NCBI GenBank assembly: GCA_050949165.1
Contig: JBMNFF010000003.1
Coordinates: 283,758-347,757, forward strand
DNA from: DAIOXA01 sp050949165
GTDB lineage: Bacteria; Bacillota; Proteinivoracia; UBA4975
Reading direction: 5' to 3'
DNA length: 64,000 nucleotides
The position numbers and the translations under genes are program-made. This document shows, in pieces, positions 34,041 through 42,686 of the stretch (within the stretch, counting starts at the first letter, position 1; every line of letters begins with the position of its first letter). Under the pieces are notes generated by a model, which worked only from the letters and a program-made list of their open reading frames with translations, made no database searches and had not been told where the DNA came from.

Positions 34041-36107
34041 TTACCCCTTGCTTCTGATAAAGTTCAGGAGGTCCTCAACCTGCTCAAATTGCTCAATCTC
34101 TGCCAGCAAGCCGTTATTCTCAACCAGGTCCATGAAACTGATCAGTACATCCACGTGCTCGAGGCCGTCAACACTGCAGAAACAAAAGACAGTGTTTATC
34201 AGCCTTCCGTCCGTCAACTTGACAGGCTTCGTCAAAGTCACCAAACTAAAGTCAGTTCTGAATACGTTTCCCCTGTTCTTGGCATGGGGCAACAAAACGC
34301 TGTCCACTGCCATGTAGGGCCCGAATGTCTCGATATTTGCTATGGTGTCGGCTACATAAGTCTCATCAACAGACCCTTTCCTTACCAGGAGCGAGCCCGC
34401 AGCTTTGATGGCGTCCTGCCAACTCGAAACCTCTTTCTTTAATAGAATATTATCTTTGAGGAGGCTTAATAACCTGACATATTTTCCTTTTTCCGGAGCG
34501 GCAGGTTCGCCGCTGAAAAGCAGGTTCAGCTCGTTGATTAATCCCTCTTCATCCCTGACCGTGCAATACTTGCGGATGACGGTAAGCATCAAGTCCGGGG
34601 GGAAGAGCCTCTCCCGCATCAGGCCGGCAGCTTTCAGCTTCTCCATATCGGCATCGGACATGAGAGGGCTGACCTGGACCACGGCGATATCGGTCACCTT
34701 TTCCCTTAAGGGGATGGTGGTAACTATCAAGTCGATGTCTGCGTCGGGAACATGGCCCAGCTTATGATAAGGGATTACATCGACGACGTTCACCCGGAAA
34801 TACTGCTTGATCTTATTGGTCAACAATTGAGAAGCTCCATAGCCGATGCCGCAGACCACTATGATGTTCTTAATCTTTTTGTTCTCGGCAACGATAATGG
34901 AGAAAATGTTTTCGATCAGGATTGTAAAATAACCCACTTCGCTTTCGGAAAAAGCACGGCCGGCATACTGCTCAATCCCCTTTAACTGGGCTTTAATGTC
35001 GTTGAACAGCTTTTCGTGGGACTTTTTTATTTCCGCCAGCAAGGGATTCTCTACAGAAATGCCCTTTCTGATCCTGCTGACGGCGTATTGGAAATGCCTG
35101 TTTAAAATGCCTATGGCCTCGACAATCCGGGGGTGGGACAGGTCCCAGCTCTTCCCCTTCAAGTGGGTTTCTATGAGCTTATTCAGCATCTCCGTCAACA
35201 AGATGTTCAAGGGGACGACATTGGCCGCCGACGTATCGTCCATGACCCTTATCAGGTCAGAAAACTCCTGGATTGGCAAATCCATATTGAAGCGGCATAT
35301 AAACTCGGTCTTGAGAAAGAGCGCCTTGTCTTTATCGACGGCGTCGAATTCCAGGTCCTTCTCCAAAAAGCGCCCCATCAGGCATCTTTGGTACAGCACT
35401 GCCATTTCGGCCAAAACCAGCTTATAGTACTCGTCGTTTTGAAAGATCTTGTATTCTGCGTTGTAGGCGTCGACTATCTCCAGCAATTGGTCGGCCGGGA
35501 TATTCGCCAGGAATAACCTCAACAAGATTCTAAAATAAGGATTGGTTTTAAAGCACGACAGAACCCTTTTACCGGTGGGATGACAAATCAGGTCAAAGTT
35601 TCTGTAGATCTGGTTGGCCAGGGCCTTGCGAATATCTTTTTCCTTGCCAACCGCTTTAAGACCAATCCTGTGGACATTAACCAAGGAGATATTATATTCT
35701 TCTAACCTCTGCCGCACCATTGGCATGCTTTGCTTCAGGGTGCTGACGCTGATATTCATAAAATCAGCCAGCTCGTCGATGGTGAAGTTAAAGCCGGCCA
35801 GGTATTGAAAGCTCGTCAACTCCACCCTTTCTTCCATCGACATGTAATAGTGGTTTTTACTGATCTTGCCCATTGCCTTGACGATGGCATCAGTGGATGG
35901 CAACAATTCCAGCTGCTGCTGGCCTTCCATGGCGACGAGATTTTCACCGTGCTGTTTTCGGAAAAACTCATTCAACTTGCCCAAGGAGTACCTGACGCTT
36001 CTCTCGGAGCGCTTTAATTCTGCGGCCAGGACATCTATTTTTCTGCATCGATCCTCCAGCAGCTTGGCGACAATTTCTAGCTCGGCAGGTCCAATCATTG
36101 TTGACAT
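34041..36107 (-). CDS. PRD-containing transcriptional activator with EIIB and EIIA domains (MtlR/LicR type)
   Basis: 688 residues, typical of LicR/MtlR activators. N-terminal HTHs occupy residues about 10-150 (RCRKIDVLAAELKRSERSVR, FTIDELADFMNISVSTLKQS). Two PTS regulation domains follow, with His in NLICHPTGKR-like and RFLEK surroundings and in SHPRIVEAIGILNRHF. An EIIB-like domain has IIVVCGIGYGASQLLTNKIK with Cys near 417. The C-terminal EIIA-like domain has GPYMAVDSVLLPHAKNRGNV. Phosphorylation by the PTS reports sugar availability. Start ATG 36107 after AAGGGGGAAAGGTCT. It heads the operon it probably activates. Confidence 0.92.
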   Translation of the reverse strand: MSTMIGPAELEIVAKLLEDRCRKIDVLAAELKRSERSVRYSLGKLNEFFRKQHGENLVAMEGQQQLELLPSTDAIVKAMGKISKNHYYMSMEERVELTSFQYLAGFNFTIDELADFMNISVSTLKQSMPMVRQRLEEYNISLVNVHRIGLKAVGKEKDIRKALANQIYRNFDLICHPTGKRVLSCFKTNPYFRILLRLFLANIPADQLLEIVDAYNAEYKIFQNDEYYKLVLAEMAVLYQRCLMGRFLEKDLEFDAVDKDKALFLKTEFICRFNMDLPIQEFSDLIRVMDDTSAANVVPLNILLTEMLNKLIETHLKGKSWDLSHPRIVEAIGILNRHFQYAVSRIRKGISVENPLLAEIKKSHEKLFNDIKAQLKGIEQYAGRAFSESEVGYFTILIENIFSIIVAENKKIKNIIVVCGIGYGASQLLTNKIKQYFRVNVVDVIPYHKLGHVPDADIDLIVTTIPLREKVTDIAVVQVSPLMSDADMEKLKAAGLMRERLFPPDLMLTVIRKYCTVRDEEGLINELNLLFSGEPAAPEKGKYVRLLSLLKDNILLKKEVSSWQDAIKAAGSLLVRKGSVDETYVADTIANIETFGPYMAVDSVLLPHAKNRGNVFRTDFSLVTLTKPVKLTDGRLINTVFCFCSVDGLEHVDVLISFMDLVENNGLLAEIEQFEQVEDLLNFIRSKG

Positions 36108-36285
36108 AGACCTTTCCCCCTTAAAGTGATATTACGGCAAAGGAAATTGTCGGTAAAGGGCAATTTTTGTCGCATAATCAGACACGATTCATCCGCTTCA
36201 GGGCAGCCCCCCTTCATTGAACCAGGCGCCAGGCATGTTATGTCATTCTGCTGCAATCCCCATAAATCCTTTTATCCCCCAACGG

Positions 36286-36324
36286 AATCAAAGGGGACGC
36301 CGCTGCTACGGCATCCCCTTGATT
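36286..36324. repeat. Hairpin in the 280-base gap between the PRD regulator and the S41 gene
   Basis: AATCAAAGGGGACGCCG pairs with CGGCATCCCCTTGATT around a six-base loop. It lies 65 bases after the S41 stop and probably ends that transcript, though the T run is poor. The rest of the gap holds the PRD promoter region; on the minus strand TTTACC and TAATAT are 17 bases apart near 36135-36165. Confidence 0.5.
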
Positions 36325-36389
36325 GCTGAATATTATTTTCCCCCTTTAAGGGACCAACTCAGGAGGAAAGCTTTGGCGAGATGGACCTG

Positions 36390-37808
36390 TTACTTTCCTT
36401 CCTGAATCAGCCTTAGCGCTTCCTCCATAGCCAGATCCCGCTTATTTATATAGTCCTCTATGGTATATGTCACCGGATAGTCGGGATAGAGGGCATCGGC
36501 ATCAGCCAGCGCGGCATCGGGGCGCACCCACTGGGTATAAGAGATCGAATAGATCAGTTTCGAGTTCTCCAACTGAAAGGACAGGATATCTCCGAAACTG
36601 TTGGGGGCATTGCCGGTAGGCTCTCCAATTATGGTCCCAATATCGTTGTCGGCCAACACAACCGCAAACCAGTTGCCTGAAGAGAAAGTGCCGTTATCTA
36701 TAAGGGCGTATACTTCGCCGTGAAATAGCAGCTCCTCTACCTTCCTGTTCTTCCTGACCCCAGGCTTATTGGTGAAGGATCCGCGCTTAAACAGATAGCC
36801 CCTCTGCTCTGCAGCAGCCGCGGACAGCCTCCTGGTGCCGCCAAAGGACTTATACTCCTCGATATCCAGGTACTTGAGAAACTCATCCACCACCGCGCTG
36901 TTGCCGCCGGGATTGCCCCTCAGGTCGACGATGATGTTTTCAATCCCATTGTCCTTGATATCCTGAAACATGGTCCTCACGAATTGGGTATAGCCTTGGT
37001 CATAGACACACAAGCTCAGCTTAAAAACACAGGTCTTGTTCTCCAGGTCTAAGTGATAGCCATATTCATGGACATTGGGAGGATAGTATTCAACCTCTGA
37101 ACTGGGCTGGGGACTGTAGGTGTAGCCAAAGTTCAGCTGGGCGGTTATTATCTCCTGGCCCCTCCTGACTTTCACATCGATATTGCGCCTGTCGTCAATC
37201 TCCGCCCCCATCTGAGTTAAGGCTGATTGGTTCAGCAGTGAAGCTATTCGGTGCTGCCGCCAATAGGGGTTTTCGGCAGGTATAACCTTTTCGGCAAAGG
37301 CCTGTATTTCCTCAGTAGAGACTCCGCCCAGGGAGAGGATTTCATCCCCGGGAACGAGGTTTACCCCGCCCAGGACATAGAACCTGTCCTGGATTATCTT
37401 AACCTCCGCGGGCAGCGGCCTGTCACTGAGGCTCAGGGACACTGCAGTATGGGCATCTTCCAACATACAGGCCAGGGAAGAGACAATGATGGAGAATTCC
37501 CCCACCGTCAGCTGATCACTAACCTGGGTATTGGCATCGGCAAATGCTGCTTCCAACTCGGCCGGCAAGCCTGCTGCTGTCGAGGGATGGACCGCAGCCA
37601 GGTCGGCCTTCAGCTGTCTTAAGTCTTCCTGCATCTCCTCAGTGGAAAGAACCCTCTGGAAGTTGGGGTACTCAGTAAATTCCGGAAAACGGGGCTCCAA
37701 AAAGGTCATGTACCAAAAATTAGTGGTAAGGGCCAGAGCCACTCCTATCAGGACGAGACCGGCAAAAACCGCCGATAATACTATTGATAGCTTTTTCTTC
37801 TTAGGCAA
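36390..37808 (-). CDS. S41-family (tail-specific protease-like) membrane-anchored peptidase homologue
   Basis: About 472 residues from TTG 37808, eight bases after TGGAG; GTG 37817 is an alternative. PKKKKLSIVLSAVFAGLVLI is an N-terminal anchor with a positive flank, so the rest is outside the cell. The S41 fold shows FKLSLCVYDQGYTQF, NIIVDLRGNPGGNSAVVDEF and the nucleophile region LIDNGTFSSGNWFAVVLADN. The usual Lys partner is not in its standard place; GEPTGNAPNSFGD resembles the tricorn-like S41 subgroup. No PDZ domain is clear, although residues 150-180 resemble one. Function unknown, perhaps envelope protein turnover. Confidence 0.82.
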   Translation of the reverse strand: MPKKKKLSIVLSAVFAGLVLIGVALALTTNFWYMTFLEPRFPEFTEYPNFQRVLSTEEMQEDLRQLKADLAAVHPSTAAGLPAELEAAFADANTQVSDQLTVGEFSIIVSSLACMLEDAHTAVSLSLSDRPLPAEVKIIQDRFYVLGGVNLVPGDEILSLGGVSTEEIQAFAEKVIPAENPYWRQHRIASLLNQSALTQMGAEIDDRRNIDVKVRRGQEIITAQLNFGYTYSPQPSSEVEYYPPNVHEYGYHLDLENKTCVFKLSLCVYDQGYTQFVRTMFQDIKDNGIENIIVDLRGNPGGNSAVVDEFLKYLDIEEYKSFGGTRRLSAAAAEQRGYLFKRGSFTNKPGVRKNRKVEELLFHGEVYALIDNGTFSSGNWFAVVLADNDIGTIIGEPTGNAPNSFGDILSFQLENSKLIYSISYTQWVRPDAALADADALYPDYPVTYTIEDYINKRDLAMEEALRLIQEGK

Positions 37809-37913
37809 GGGCGCCACTCCATTCCACCATTCGTTTTCACCAGGATACACACACCTAGAACAATTCTGCATAGCCCCCGAAAATCCTTTCATTCCGGCCA
37901 CAGCCGTTCTAAA

Positions 37914-37948
37914 GTAAAAACAGCGACCCCGGGGGACCCCGGGGCCGC
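37914..37948 (-). terminator. Terminator of the peroxiredoxin gene
   Basis: On the minus strand GCGGCCCCGGGG-TC-CCCCGGGGTCGC is followed by TGTTTTTAC, 26 bases after the stop. Confidence 0.85.
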
Positions 37949-37973
37949 CAATATTAAACTGCCATGATTATAC

Positions 37974-38648
37974 TTATTTTTCCCGCTTGAAGCACATGAA
38001 CCAGTCGAGGCAATAGGTGTCGCCGCCCTGATTATCCATGCGCTCCTTGGCGGTGCCGCAAGAACCTGCGGTGGGGATGATCACATCATCGCCGGGACGC
38101 CAGTCGGCGGGGGTGGCTACGTTGTCGGCATCGGCCTTCTGCAGAGCCAGAATAATCCGCTTGATCTCGTCAAAATTGCGTCCGGTGCTCAGGGGATAGT
38201 AGAGGATAGTCCTTATTATTCCCTTTGGATCGATGATAAATACTGCCCGCACTGCCTGGGTGTTAGACTGGTTGGGCTGGATCATGCCATACTTCTTGGC
38301 CACATCCATGCGAATGTCCTCGATTAGGGGGAATTTGACCTCTACATTCTTCATTCCCTTCCACTCAAGCTCCTGGATCTTCCGCAACCAGGCGATGTGG
38401 GCGTAGAGGGAATCCACCGACAAACCTACCAGCTGGGTGTTCAGTTCTTCAAATTCATCAGCCATGGTGGCAAAGGTCATAAACTCGGTGGTGCAGACGG
38501 GAGTGAAGTCGGCGGGATGGGAAAAGAGGATTACCCATTTGCCCTTATAATCCTCGGGGAAGTTGATCTCACCCTGGGTGGTGACGGCCTTAAAGGCAGG
38601 AGCCTTATCCCCAATTAACGGCATGCGGGTGAACTCGGTGTTTTCCAT
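37974..38648 (-). CDS. Peroxiredoxin, Prx6/archaeal type
   Basis: 224 residues, longer than AhpC and like the archaeal thioredoxin peroxidases. The peroxidatic Cys is in SHPADFTPVCTTEFMTFATM, with the conserved Arg in QAVRAVFIIDPKG. The extended C-terminus carries further Cys (AGSCGTAKERM, TYCLDWFMCFKREK) that probably resolve the disulfide. It reduces peroxides in an anaerobe exposed to oxygen. Start ATG 38648 after GAGGAGGATATTTTA. Its promoter contains an operator-like inverted repeat, pointing to peroxide- or redox-responsive control. Confidence 0.93.
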   Translation of the reverse strand: MENTEFTRMPLIGDKAPAFKAVTTQGEINFPEDYKGKWVILFSHPADFTPVCTTEFMTFATMADEFEELNTQLVGLSVDSLYAHIAWLRKIQELEWKGMKNVEVKFPLIEDIRMDVAKKYGMIQPNQSNTQAVRAVFIIDPKGIIRTILYYPLSTGRNFDEIKRIILALQKADADNVATPADWRPGDDVIIPTAGSCGTAKERMDNQGGDTYCLDWFMCFKREK

Positions 38649-38680
38649 TAAAATATCCTCCTCATTGATATGTTATATTA

Positions 38681-38709
38681 ATAATAGTAATTGTTACTAA
38701 TAATGTCAA
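38681..38709 (-). promoter_or_regulatory. Peroxiredoxin promoter with operator in the spacer
   Basis: On the minus strand TTGACA (38704-38709) and TATTAT (38681-38686) are 17 bases apart. TAGTAA-CAA-TTACTA (38685-38699) lies between them, so a bound repressor would exclude RNA polymerase. The 15-base layout is Fur/PerR-like but not an exact PerR box. Confidence 0.72.
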
Positions 38710-38917
38710 GGGGTTTTTGCAACAATATAAAAACCTTTTTTATGTTTTCCATAATAATAGGCTATATATTTCCATAAGCCGGCGTTTATTCCTGAAGCAG
38801 ACCGTCTACGCAATATATGATTCCACAGGCGATAACCATTGCAATAGAGAGCTTGGATCCCATGGGATAATGGTGACCTTTCTTCCCCGTCAGTCAGTTC
38901 CCCGGCGGGCCCCGCGG

Positions 38918-38946
38918 TTGACGGGGTCATGGGACTCTGATATGAT
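38918..38946 (+). promoter_or_regulatory. Promoter of the c-di-AMP riboswitch transcript
   Basis: TTGACG (38918-38923) and TATGAT (38941-38946) are separated by exactly 17 bases and end ten bases before the aptamer. The rest of the 38.65-39.19 kb gap is accounted for by this promoter, the riboswitch and its terminator. Confidence 0.75.
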
Positions 38947-38955
38947 AAATTAAGA

Positions 38956-39068
38956 AATCTCCGAATGCGAGACCCGCAGTGGGGGACCCAATCTTCAGGG
39001 GTGAATCGCAACCCTGGTTGCGAAGGGTGACTTGGGCGCCCTAACCCGTCAGCTAACCCCATAGGAGT
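38956..39068 (+). promoter_or_regulatory. c-di-AMP riboswitch (ydaO-yuaA type)
   Basis: Conserved blocks of the ydaO class appear in order: CCGAATGCGAG, GTGGGGGACCCAA, GGGGTGAATCGC, GAAGGGTGACTTGGGCG, CCCTAACCCGTCAGCTAACC and CATAGGAG. The 5' ATCTCC and 3' TAGGAG close the outer stem. It sits between a good promoter and a rho-independent hairpin, in front of a cation/proton antiporter gene. The class binds cyclic di-AMP and usually switches off K+ or osmolyte transport and cell-wall genes when the messenger is high. Confidence 0.93.
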
Positions 39069-39076
39069 CCACCGAG

Positions 39077-39112
39077 CGTATGATAACTCTCTGAGCTATT
39101 ATGCGTTTTTTT
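39077..39112 (+). terminator. Expression-platform terminator of the riboswitch
   Basis: CGTATGATAACTC pairs with GAGCTATTATGCG (one mismatch and two G-T pairs), followed by seven T, 76 bases before the antiporter start. Premature termination when ligand is bound is the usual mode. Confidence 0.85.
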
Positions 39113-39188
39113 GTTGCCCAAATGCTAGTATTATCCATGCGCTATTAAGCCATGATATACAAAGATTAAGCGGAAAAGGAGGGAGGCT

Positions 39189-40649
39189 ATGGTCCTGTTA
39201 ATCGGGCTGCTGCTCCTCTTGGCCACATTCTCTACCAAAATAGCAACCAAGCTCAGCGTGCCGGGACTGGTAGTTTTCTTAAGCCTGGGAATGCTCTTCG
39301 GTAGCGACGGTCTGGGACTGATTCATTTTGACAACCCGCTGCTCGCTCAAAGCATCGCCAATATCTGCCTGCTCTTTATCCTGTTCGAAGGCGGCTTAAA
39401 CACTAAAAAGGAAGTTTTAAAGGATGTCCTGGTTCCATCGATGCTGCTGGCTACCTTTGGGGTCATTATTACCGCTCTGGTCGTGGGTCTTTGCATTCAT
39501 TGGATCCTCGATGTGCCATTACCCTATGCCCTGCTCATTGGTGCGATTCCTTCTTCCACCGATGCCGCTGCAGTATTCGCCCTCCTCAAAAACAAGATAC
39601 TCAAGGGCCGGGTCCGGGGGACCCTCGAATCCGAATCGGCTTCCAACGACCCGATGGCCATCATTTTGACCACGGCGATGATTCAGTTCATTCAAGGACA
39701 AATGGGCAGCCCGGGCCTGCTGGTGTTGAACTTGCTATTGCAGCTGATTATCGGAAGCGTTATTGGCATCCTGGTGGCAAAAGCTGCAGTAATTTTATTT
39801 AACAGGATCCGCCTTGAAGGTCAGAGCTTTTATTATGTACTGGCATTGGGTGTTGCGCTCATCAGCTTTGGCCTGGCCGAGCTGGTAAAGGGCAACGGCT
39901 TCCTGGCGGTATTTATCACCGGCGTTATCCTCGGCAATTCCAGATATGTGTTCAAGCGGGGCATTGATTTATTCACAGAGGGCATTTCTACTTTTTGCCA
40001 CGTAGCCTTGTTCTTGATTCTGGGTTTATTGGTTTATCCCAGCGAGGCCATCTTGGTTTGGCGGGAAGGGCTCATCGTTTCGCTGATCTTGATCTTTGTG
40101 GCCAGGCCAATCGCTGTATTTTTAACGGTGGCCTTTAACAAATACGAATTTAAGGAAAGGCTCTTTCTCAGCTGGGCCGGCATAAAGGGCGCCGTTCCCA
40201 TTGTCCTGGCAACATACCCCCTGGCAGCCGGACTGGAATCAGGAGCCTATATCTTCAACATCGTCTTCTTTGTGGTCCTGATTTCTACTATATTTCAAGG
40301 TTCCACCATCGATTGGTTTGCCAAGAAGACTGACTTATATATAGGGACAAAGCAGAGTTCCCCCCATTCTCTGGAGCTGATATCCCTGGAAAAATCCCAG
40401 GTGGAATTGATGGAATGGGATATCGAGCAAACTTCGCCCTTGGTTGGGAGAAAGATGGCGGAACTGGGTTTGCCAAAGCACGCCCTGGTGGTCAGTATCG
40501 TGCGGGATAACGACATTATTACTCCGCGGGGTGCCACGAAAATAAAAGCCGGGGACATCCTCTTTGTTCTCGTTCGCTACATGGATAAACCCGCTGTATT
40601 GCATTGCCTGGATGAGGGTGTCAGCGCCTTAAACCTTGAGACCGATTAA
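39189..40649 (+). CDS. CPA1-type K+(Na+)/H+ antiporter with RCK_C domain (NhaP2/YcgO-like)
   Basis: 486 residues. Residues about 1-385 are a twelve-to-thirteen-helix cation/proton antiporter core with FILFEGGLNTKKEVLKDVLV, IPSSTDAAAVFALLKNKILK and ESESASNDPMAIILTTAMI, the Asp-rich transport motifs. Residues about 400-480 are a TrkA_C/RCK_C domain (LVGRKMAELGLPKHALVVSI, VRDNDIITPRGATKIKAGDI). RCK_C domains of some K+ transporters, such as S. aureus CpaA, bind c-di-AMP, so the same messenger could act on both the mRNA and the protein. Start ATG 39189 after AAAGGAGGGAGGCT. The tandem PII-like gene follows 38 bases later. Confidence 0.9.
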   Translation: MVLLIGLLLLLATFSTKIATKLSVPGLVVFLSLGMLFGSDGLGLIHFDNPLLAQSIANICLLFILFEGGLNTKKEVLKDVLVPSMLLATFGVIITALVVGLCIHWILDVPLPYALLIGAIPSSTDAAAVFALLKNKILKGRVRGTLESESASNDPMAIILTTAMIQFIQGQMGSPGLLVLNLLLQLIIGSVIGILVAKAAVILFNRIRLEGQSFYYVLALGVALISFGLAELVKGNGFLAVFITGVILGNSRYVFKRGIDLFTEGISTFCHVALFLILGLLVYPSEAILVWREGLIVSLILIFVARPIAVFLTVAFNKYEFKERLFLSWAGIKGAVPIVLATYPLAAGLESGAYIFNIVFFVVLISTIFQGSTIDWFAKKTDLYIGTKQSSPHSLELISLEKSQVELMEWDIEQTSPLVGRKMAELGLPKHALVVSIVRDNDIITPRGATKIKAGDILFVLVRYMDKPAVLHCLDEGVSALNLETD

Positions 40650-40687
40650 GGCTCCTGGAAAACTCTTTCGAGAAAGGGGTTTGAGGT

Positions 40688-41314
40688 GTGCTTTTAGGAG
40701 AAACTGAATTGGCATGCGTCATCGTCAAGTATGGTATGGCCAACAAGGTGGTCAAAATCGCAGAGCAGAACGGAATCCTGCAGGGTACAGTGGTCTATGG
40801 GACATACAAAAATAATAACGACCTTTTAAATCTTCTCGGACTCAACAAAATGCAGACAGAAGTAGTGTTATTGGTCTGTCCAAACTCCTCGAAAGCTGTT
40901 CTCGATGCAATCAGCAATGGATTGCCGCCCAAGGACTTGCTCATCCGCTTTGCCATGCCGTTGGCAAAGTTTATTGACCATTGCCGGGATAGCTATTATA
41001 TCGAGGAGGGAGGTGCAGGTGTGTACAATTCCATCCTTGCCATCGTCGATAAAGGAAAGGGAGAACTGGTTGTTGACGCCGCCAACAAGGCCGGCGCCCG
41101 CGGGGGAACAATTGTCAGCGGCCGCGGTCTGGGCATCGGCGACACCCAACAGATATTCGGCATTGAGATTGTCCCCGCCAAAGAGCTCATTATCCTCTTG
41201 TCCAGGGCTGAAAAGACTAAAGAAATTGTCGCTTCAATCCGGAAAGCCCTGGCCGATGGAGAAGATGTCATCCTGGTCCACAATGCAAATAACGTCTGTG
41301 GTGCCTATGGCTGA
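40688..41314 (+). CDS. Tandem PII-like signalling protein
   Basis: 208 residues containing two PII/GlnB-type ferredoxin-like domains. The second (about 105-208) is clearer: YNSILAIVDKGKGELVVDAA, NKAGARGGTIVSGRGLGIGD, FGIEIVPAKELIILLSR; the first (about 1-100) repeats the pattern with ACVIVKYGMANKVVKIAEQN and GILQGTVVYGTY. The uridylylated T-loop Tyr of classical GlnB is not evident. PII relatives often sit beside transporters and bind adenine nucleotides, and PstA is a PII-like c-di-AMP receptor. Here it is co-transcribed with a c-di-AMP-controlled antiporter, so regulation of that transporter is a reasonable inference. GTG start 40688, eight bases after AAAGGGG. Confidence 0.85.
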   Translation: MLLGETELACVIVKYGMANKVVKIAEQNGILQGTVVYGTYKNNNDLLNLLGLNKMQTEVVLLVCPNSSKAVLDAISNGLPPKDLLIRFAMPLAKFIDHCRDSYYIEEGGAGVYNSILAIVDKGKGELVVDAANKAGARGGTIVSGRGLGIGDTQQIFGIEIVPAKELIILLSRAEKTKEIVASIRKALADGEDVILVHNANNVCGAYG

Positions 41315-41347
41315 CGCCAGTGGGCAAACTACAGAACACCTATATTA

Positions 41348-41373
41348 AACAGCAGCCGCACGGCTGCTGTTTC
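41348..41373 (+). terminator. Terminator of the antiporter-PII operon
   Basis: AACAGCAGCCG-CA-CGGCTGCTGTT followed by TCTCAATT, 33 bases after the PII-like stop. Confidence 0.83.
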
Positions 41374-41486
41374 TCAATTCTGGTTCCAAGAAAGCACCAA
41401 TAAGAGGATTGCTGCGCCAAGATAGAGAATGTTAAAAAAAGAGAGCCCGCATTCCCGCCAATCCGAAATTACAAGGAGGCAGATCC

Positions 41487-42566
41487 GTGCAGGAAGAATT
41501 CTTACTCAGCCAGGTAAGGCGCTGCAACCGGAACATATTGCTGGTGAACTTATTTATTCTTTTTGCTGTAATCCTCATAGCGGTCTTTTCTTACAACTAC
41601 TTCTACAATACCCTTTGCGGTCCTTTTGAAATGGATGCAGCTTCGGTAACCGCCATCACTAACCTTAAGGCCCAGATTCATACTTATATCACCGTCGCAG
41701 GCGACGACGTCGGCCACACTGGCCTGCAATATTATGAAGTCACTTATGAAGAGGGATCAAACAAGGTTGTCAACACCAAGGTCATAGCCGATTATCTCTA
41801 TCTCTTTGTTCACGGCAAGCTGCTGGTGGTCAAGGCGCCCCCTGGAGCCACGGATTTCTCCTATACTGGATGGCTGAAGGAGATGCCGGCGGAAGTCAAA
41901 TCCGAACTGCTAAGCCTGGCGGAGGAGGAAGATATCCCCGCCATGGCCTTTAACCAAATCGTACTGCCTTTCCTGCTGGACACACAGGTTAACAGAGCCG
42001 AGGGCTACGTCGCATTGTTCGCCCTGGCGCCCTTTTTCCTGATTTCCAGCTGGAACTTGTTACGGTACGGTCAGAGGGTGGCCGACCCCTCCAGTCACCC
42101 AATTTACAAAAAACTTGCCGCCTTCGGGAAACCCGAATCGGTGGCTAAAGACATAGATAATGATATCTCTGGTAGCGGGATACCAATGCCTCAAGGCATT
42201 ACTATCTCCGATGTGTGGTTCGTTAAGAAGAAGTTCTTCGGTCTATCCCTGGTTCCGTTGCCGGATGTGCTCTGGATGTACAAACACGTCACCAAGCACA
42301 CCATAAATTTCATCCCTGTGGGCAAAACATATTGCCTTACCTTCCATCTCAAGAACAGGGCAATACTCCACATTAACATGAGGGAAAGGATTGCAGATGC
42401 AGCAGCAGAAGTGATACTGGAAAAAGCCCCCGGCATAATTTTCGGGCACACGGGTGAACTGGCAGTGTTGTGGAATCAAAGCCATAGATTTTCTCGCTGC
42501 GATAGAGAATCTAAGGACACGGAATCAAGTGCTGGCGCCATAGGATGGGCACCCGCGCACGTATAA
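41487..42566 (+). CDS. Membrane protein resembling DUF6709, unknown function
   Basis: 359 residues, GTG 41487 after AAGGAGGCAGATCC. A membrane helix covers residues about 16-38 (NILLVNLFILFAVILIAVFS) and another 170-195 (GYVALFALAPFFLISSWNLL). Between them lies an extracytoplasmic domain with many Val and Tyr. The cytoplasmic C-terminus contains GITISDVWFVKKKFFGLSLV and CLTFHLKNRAILHINMRERI, a beta-rich part that recalls PH-like DUF6709 proteins. The last 25 residues look degenerate. No clear partner genes. Confidence 0.72.
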   Translation: MQEEFLLSQVRRCNRNILLVNLFILFAVILIAVFSYNYFYNTLCGPFEMDAASVTAITNLKAQIHTYITVAGDDVGHTGLQYYEVTYEEGSNKVVNTKVIADYLYLFVHGKLLVVKAPPGATDFSYTGWLKEMPAEVKSELLSLAEEEDIPAMAFNQIVLPFLLDTQVNRAEGYVALFALAPFFLISSWNLLRYGQRVADPSSHPIYKKLAAFGKPESVAKDIDNDISGSGIPMPQGITISDVWFVKKKFFGLSLVPLPDVLWMYKHVTKHTINFIPVGKTYCLTFHLKNRAILHINMRERIADAAAEVILEKAPGIIFGHTGELAVLWNQSHRFSRCDRESKDTESSAGAIGWAPAHV

Positions 42567-42686
42567 TACAAAAGTGCTGCCCCTGCAGCTCTTTCTCATC
42601 TTTTCTTTAGCATATCAGGCCCACAGCACTTCTCCCGTAGGACGCAATAAACAGTCCCTTCACCTGTGACGGAAGCGCAGCCCGGA

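Noticed and set aside
36286..36324. Considered as a firm terminator of the S41 gene
   Set aside because: The stem is good but no T run follows on the minus strand, so it is listed only as a hairpin.
38706..39062. Minus-strand open frame of 118 codons
   Set aside because: It runs through the reverse complement of the c-di-AMP riboswitch; the RNA element explains the conservation.
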